A DNA stretch of 24,744 nt, taken from contig JOFO01000071.1 in NCBI GenBank assembly GCA_000721275.1, positions 1 to 24,744 of the forward strand. The letters run 5' to 3'. The DNA is from Microtetraspora glauca. Lineage in GTDB: Bacteria > Actinomycetota > Actinomycetes > Streptomycetales > Streptomycetaceae. A model generated the notes under the pieces. It saw only the letters and a list, made by a program, of their open reading frames with translations. It was not told the origin of the DNA and made no database searches. Positions 23,209 through 24,744 of this stretch are shown one piece after another. Each line of letters begins with the position of its first letter. The stretch's first letter is position 1. The position numbers and the translations under genes are program-made.

Positions 23209-23242
23209 ACCGTAGCCGACGCGTGCACGTGTGCGCACATGT
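23209..23242 (-). promoter_or_regulatory. Candidate ArsR-type operator and -10 box of the MFS gene
   Basis: TGTGCGCACA (23230-23239) is a perfect 10-bp palindrome, extending to a 16-bp near-palindrome (23227-23242). On the minus strand TACGGT (23214-23209) could be the -10 box, which places the palindrome over the -35 position, 56 bp before the MFS ATG. This fits repression by the neighbouring ArsR-family protein. Confidence 0.5.
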
Positions 23243-23313
23243 CGAGAGTGAGTTGTCTGGAACGGGCGGTGGCGCGCGTGCGCCGCTGCCCGAGCGCCAC
23301 CCGCCGGCGCGCC

Positions 23314-23673
23314 TCAGTCGTGCCAGGGCTCCCCCGTGACGACGTGGTCGGCGCGGTTCAGGGCCTCGACGACCAGGCGCTTCAGGTGACCGTCCGGCAG
23401 GGTGTAGACCACGCGCCGGCCGTCCTTCCGTGCCTGGACCAGGCCGCCGAGCCTCAGTTTGGCCAGGTGCTGGCTGACCGCCGGCCGCGCGGCCCCGCAC
23501 GCCTCCGTCAGCGCGCCGACGTCGGCCTCGCCCCGGGTCAGCACCCACAGCAACTGCAGCCGGGTCGGGTCGCTGAGCAGCCCGAACACCTCGGCCGCCG
23601 CCGCGAGCTGCGGCGCCCCGGGCGTCCGTGGGTGAACGGGGGACTCGGCCTTGTCACGTACGGGATCCGCCAT
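23314..23673 (-). CDS. ArsR/SmtB-family metalloregulator
   Basis: The 119-residue protein is a winged helix of the ArsR type: FGLLSDPTRLQLLWVLTRGEADVGALTEACGAARPAVSQHLAKLRLGGLVQARKDGRRVVYTL. The final helix holds the alpha-5 metal site of the SmtB/CzrA group, D-x-H-x10-H-x2-H/E, as D94-G-H96-x10-R107-A-D-H110; the third ligand is Arg instead of His. H118 near the C-terminus might compensate. There is no CVC motif of the arsenic type. It should repress the His-tailed MFS gene and release DNA on binding metal. ATG 23673 lies six bases after TACGAT, so the transcript is probably leaderless. The MFS gene starts 142 bp downstream behind a palindrome. Confidence 0.92.
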   Translation of the reverse strand: MADPVRDKAESPVHPRTPGAPQLAAAAEVFGLLSDPTRLQLLWVLTRGEADVGALTEACGAARPAVSQHLAKLRLGGLVQARKDGRRVVYTLPDGHLKRLVVEALNRADHVVTGEPWHD

Positions 23674-23679
23674 GCGCCC

Positions 23680-23685
23680 ATCGTA
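23680..23685 (-). promoter_or_regulatory. -10 box for a leaderless ArsR transcript
   Basis: TACGAT on the minus strand ends six bases before the ArsR ATG and fits TAnnnT. The 17-bp-spaced -35 position reads TGAACC, a weak match. No Shine-Dalgarno is present. Confidence 0.5.
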
Positions 23686-23705
23686 GGGAGGCCGGCGGGG
23701 CGGGT

Positions 23706-24734
23706 TCAGCGCGTGGGGGCGGGGACGGCCACGGGGACCGGGGTGGGGGTGTGGCCGTGGGTGCGGAAGGGGACGCCGAGGCGGCCCGCCACCTCTGCCG
23801 GCGTCTGCGGGCAGAAGAAGTACCAGCGCAGGCGGGTGAGCGCGCCGTCGGCGGTCTCGGCGCGCAGGACGTCCTCCACCGCCTCGGGGCCGGAGCCGTC
23901 GGCCGGGAGGGCCCACATGAGGATCAGCGCCTCCCCGTCCATGTCGCGCACTTCCGCGCGCCAGCGGACGGGCGTCTCCCGGTGCAGCGTGTGGTGCGGC
24001 GAGCCGGCGGCGATCCGCTCGCGCCCGACCTCGTGGGCGACGCCGATCACCTCGCTCACCGCGTCCTCGGCGAAGAGCCCGGCGAAACCGGCCAGGTCGG
24101 AGGCGCTGAACGCCGCCGCGAGCGCGTCGAGCGTGGCGCGGTCGGGCGCGGTGCGCCGGGCGAGGGCGGCAGCCCTGCCGGGGTCGGCGAGCCGTCCCCG
24201 GCCGCGGTGCAGGGCGGCCTTGACCGCGCCTTCCGTGGTGCCCGGCATCGCGGCGATCTCCTTGAGGGACAGGTCGAAGACGTCCTTGAGCACGACCGCG
24301 GCCCGTTCCTGCGGCGCCGGCAGCGTCGCCACCTCGGCGAGCGCGTCCCGCACCTCGACGGGGTCGGCGACGGACGGTGCGGCGCGCTCGGTCGGCGCCG
24401 GCGGCAGTAGAGCGGGGCGGCGCGCCTGGTCGAGGTAGGCGTTGGTCGCGATGCGTACGAGCCAGGCGATCGGCCGCTCGACCGCCTGGTGCGACTCCGC
24501 CGCCCGCGCGAAGGCCCGCGCCGGCGTCTCCTGCGCCAGGTCCTCCGCGTCCCAGACGCTGCCGGTCAGCCGTCGGCAGTACCGGAACAGCTCGCCCCGC
24601 AGCGGCTCCAGAGCGGCCAGAAACGCATGCCGGGCCTCCCGGGCCGTGTCCAGGAGGGACTGGGGGAGGACATCGGGAGTGGGGGCCGGGGCGGATGCGG
24701 GGGCTGGGCTGGTCGGGGCCGGGCGGGTCGTCAT
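23706..24734 (-). CDS. ECF RNA polymerase sigma factor with SnoaL-like C-terminal domain
   Basis: The 342-residue protein has sigma region 2 (about 40-108, with FRYCRRLTGSVWDAEDLAQET and RPIAWLVRIATNAYLDQAR) and region 4 (about 133-183, LPAPQERAAVVLKDVFDLSLKEIAAMPGTTEGAVKAALHRGRGRL). A C-terminal domain of about 130 residues (LDALAAAFSASDLAGFAGLFAEDAV ... LRWYFFCPQTPAEVAGRLGVPFRTHGH) has the NTF2/SnoaL fold. ECF factors of this design (SigG- or SigJ-like) are not paired with a standard anti-sigma; the extra domain itself tunes activity. Both ends are Pro/Ala/Thr-rich, the last part coded by G-run-rich DNA. No anti-sigma gene is beside it. ATG 24734 gives the complete protein. The ArsR gene follows 32 bp downstream. 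Confidence 0.9.
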   Translation of the reverse strand: MTTRPAPTSPAPASAPAPTPDVLPQSLLDTAREARHAFLAALEPLRGELFRYCRRLTGSVWDAEDLAQETPARAFARAAESHQAVERPIAWLVRIATNAYLDQARRPALLPPAPTERAAPSVADPVEVRDALAEVATLPAPQERAAVVLKDVFDLSLKEIAAMPGTTEGAVKAALHRGRGRLADPGRAAALARRTAPDRATLDALAAAFSASDLAGFAGLFAEDAVSEVIGVAHEVGRERIAAGSPHHTLHRETPVRWRAEVRDMDGEALILMWALPADGSGPEAVEDVLRAETADGALTRLRWYFFCPQTPAEVAGRLGVPFRTHGHTPTPVPVAVPAPTR

Positions 24735-24744
24735 GGCGGGGGTC

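Overview
The window is GC-rich throughout, with codons ending almost always in G or C, short hydrophobic and proline-rich proteins, GTG starts, leaderless -10 boxes directly in front of start codons, and families typical of the genus. It looks like chromosomal DNA of a Streptomyces or close relative (inference from composition and gene content). I saw no TTA (bldA-dependent) codon in the genes called, and no tRNA, rRNA, CRISPR array, insertion sequence or prophage gene.

Layout. 1-2231: a TerD-family stress protein running off the left edge (-), a SRPBCC protein, a 51-residue hydrophobic peptide and an AhpD-type CxxCxxxH peroxidase-like protein. 2441-3970: a SulP anion transporter with a STAS domain. 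4103-8285: a MacB-like ABC exporter (ATPase and compact FtsX permease) overlapping a histidine kinase gene, with a NarL-type response regulator placed convergently. 8293-9134 (-): a MazG-like pyrophosphohydrolase, 7 nt upstream of the response regulator, and a VOC-fold protein. 9395-10003: an SMI1/KNR4 protein, followed by about 800 bp of repeat- and hairpin-rich non-coding DNA that leads into a secreted pectate lyase with a promoter and two tandem LacI-type operators. 12544-15420: a two-CBS protein, a lactate 2-monooxygenase-like flavoprotein (-) and a phosphotransferase with an altered motif. 15769-16500: an orphan protein behind a potentially structured leader. 16697-17970: a beta-carbonic anhydrase translationally coupled to a TsaC/YrdC threonylcarbamoyl-AMP synthase. 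18092-19315 (-): a secreted subtilisin-like protease. 19782-24734: an uncharacterised protein, a Rid-family protein, a DUF6193-like protein, a His-tailed MFS exporter with an ArsR-family regulator and candidate operator, and an ECF sigma factor with a SnoaL-like C-terminus.

Most genes look like ordinary accessory functions: stress, metal handling, secreted hydrolases and signalling. The points that stand out are: (1) four genes whose stop codon lies inside a short tandem repeat that duplicates the stop; (2) the carbonic anhydrase-TsaC pair, where the first enzyme makes a substrate of the second; (3) the structured region at 10004-10625, with a duplicated double-hairpin element and a 254-bp imperfect inverted repeat; (4) the paired LacI-type operators before the pectate lyase; (5) the MazG-response regulator junction, where a repeat-coded tail, a stop codon and a -10-like box coincide. 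None of these adds up to a demonstrated new system; they are candidates.
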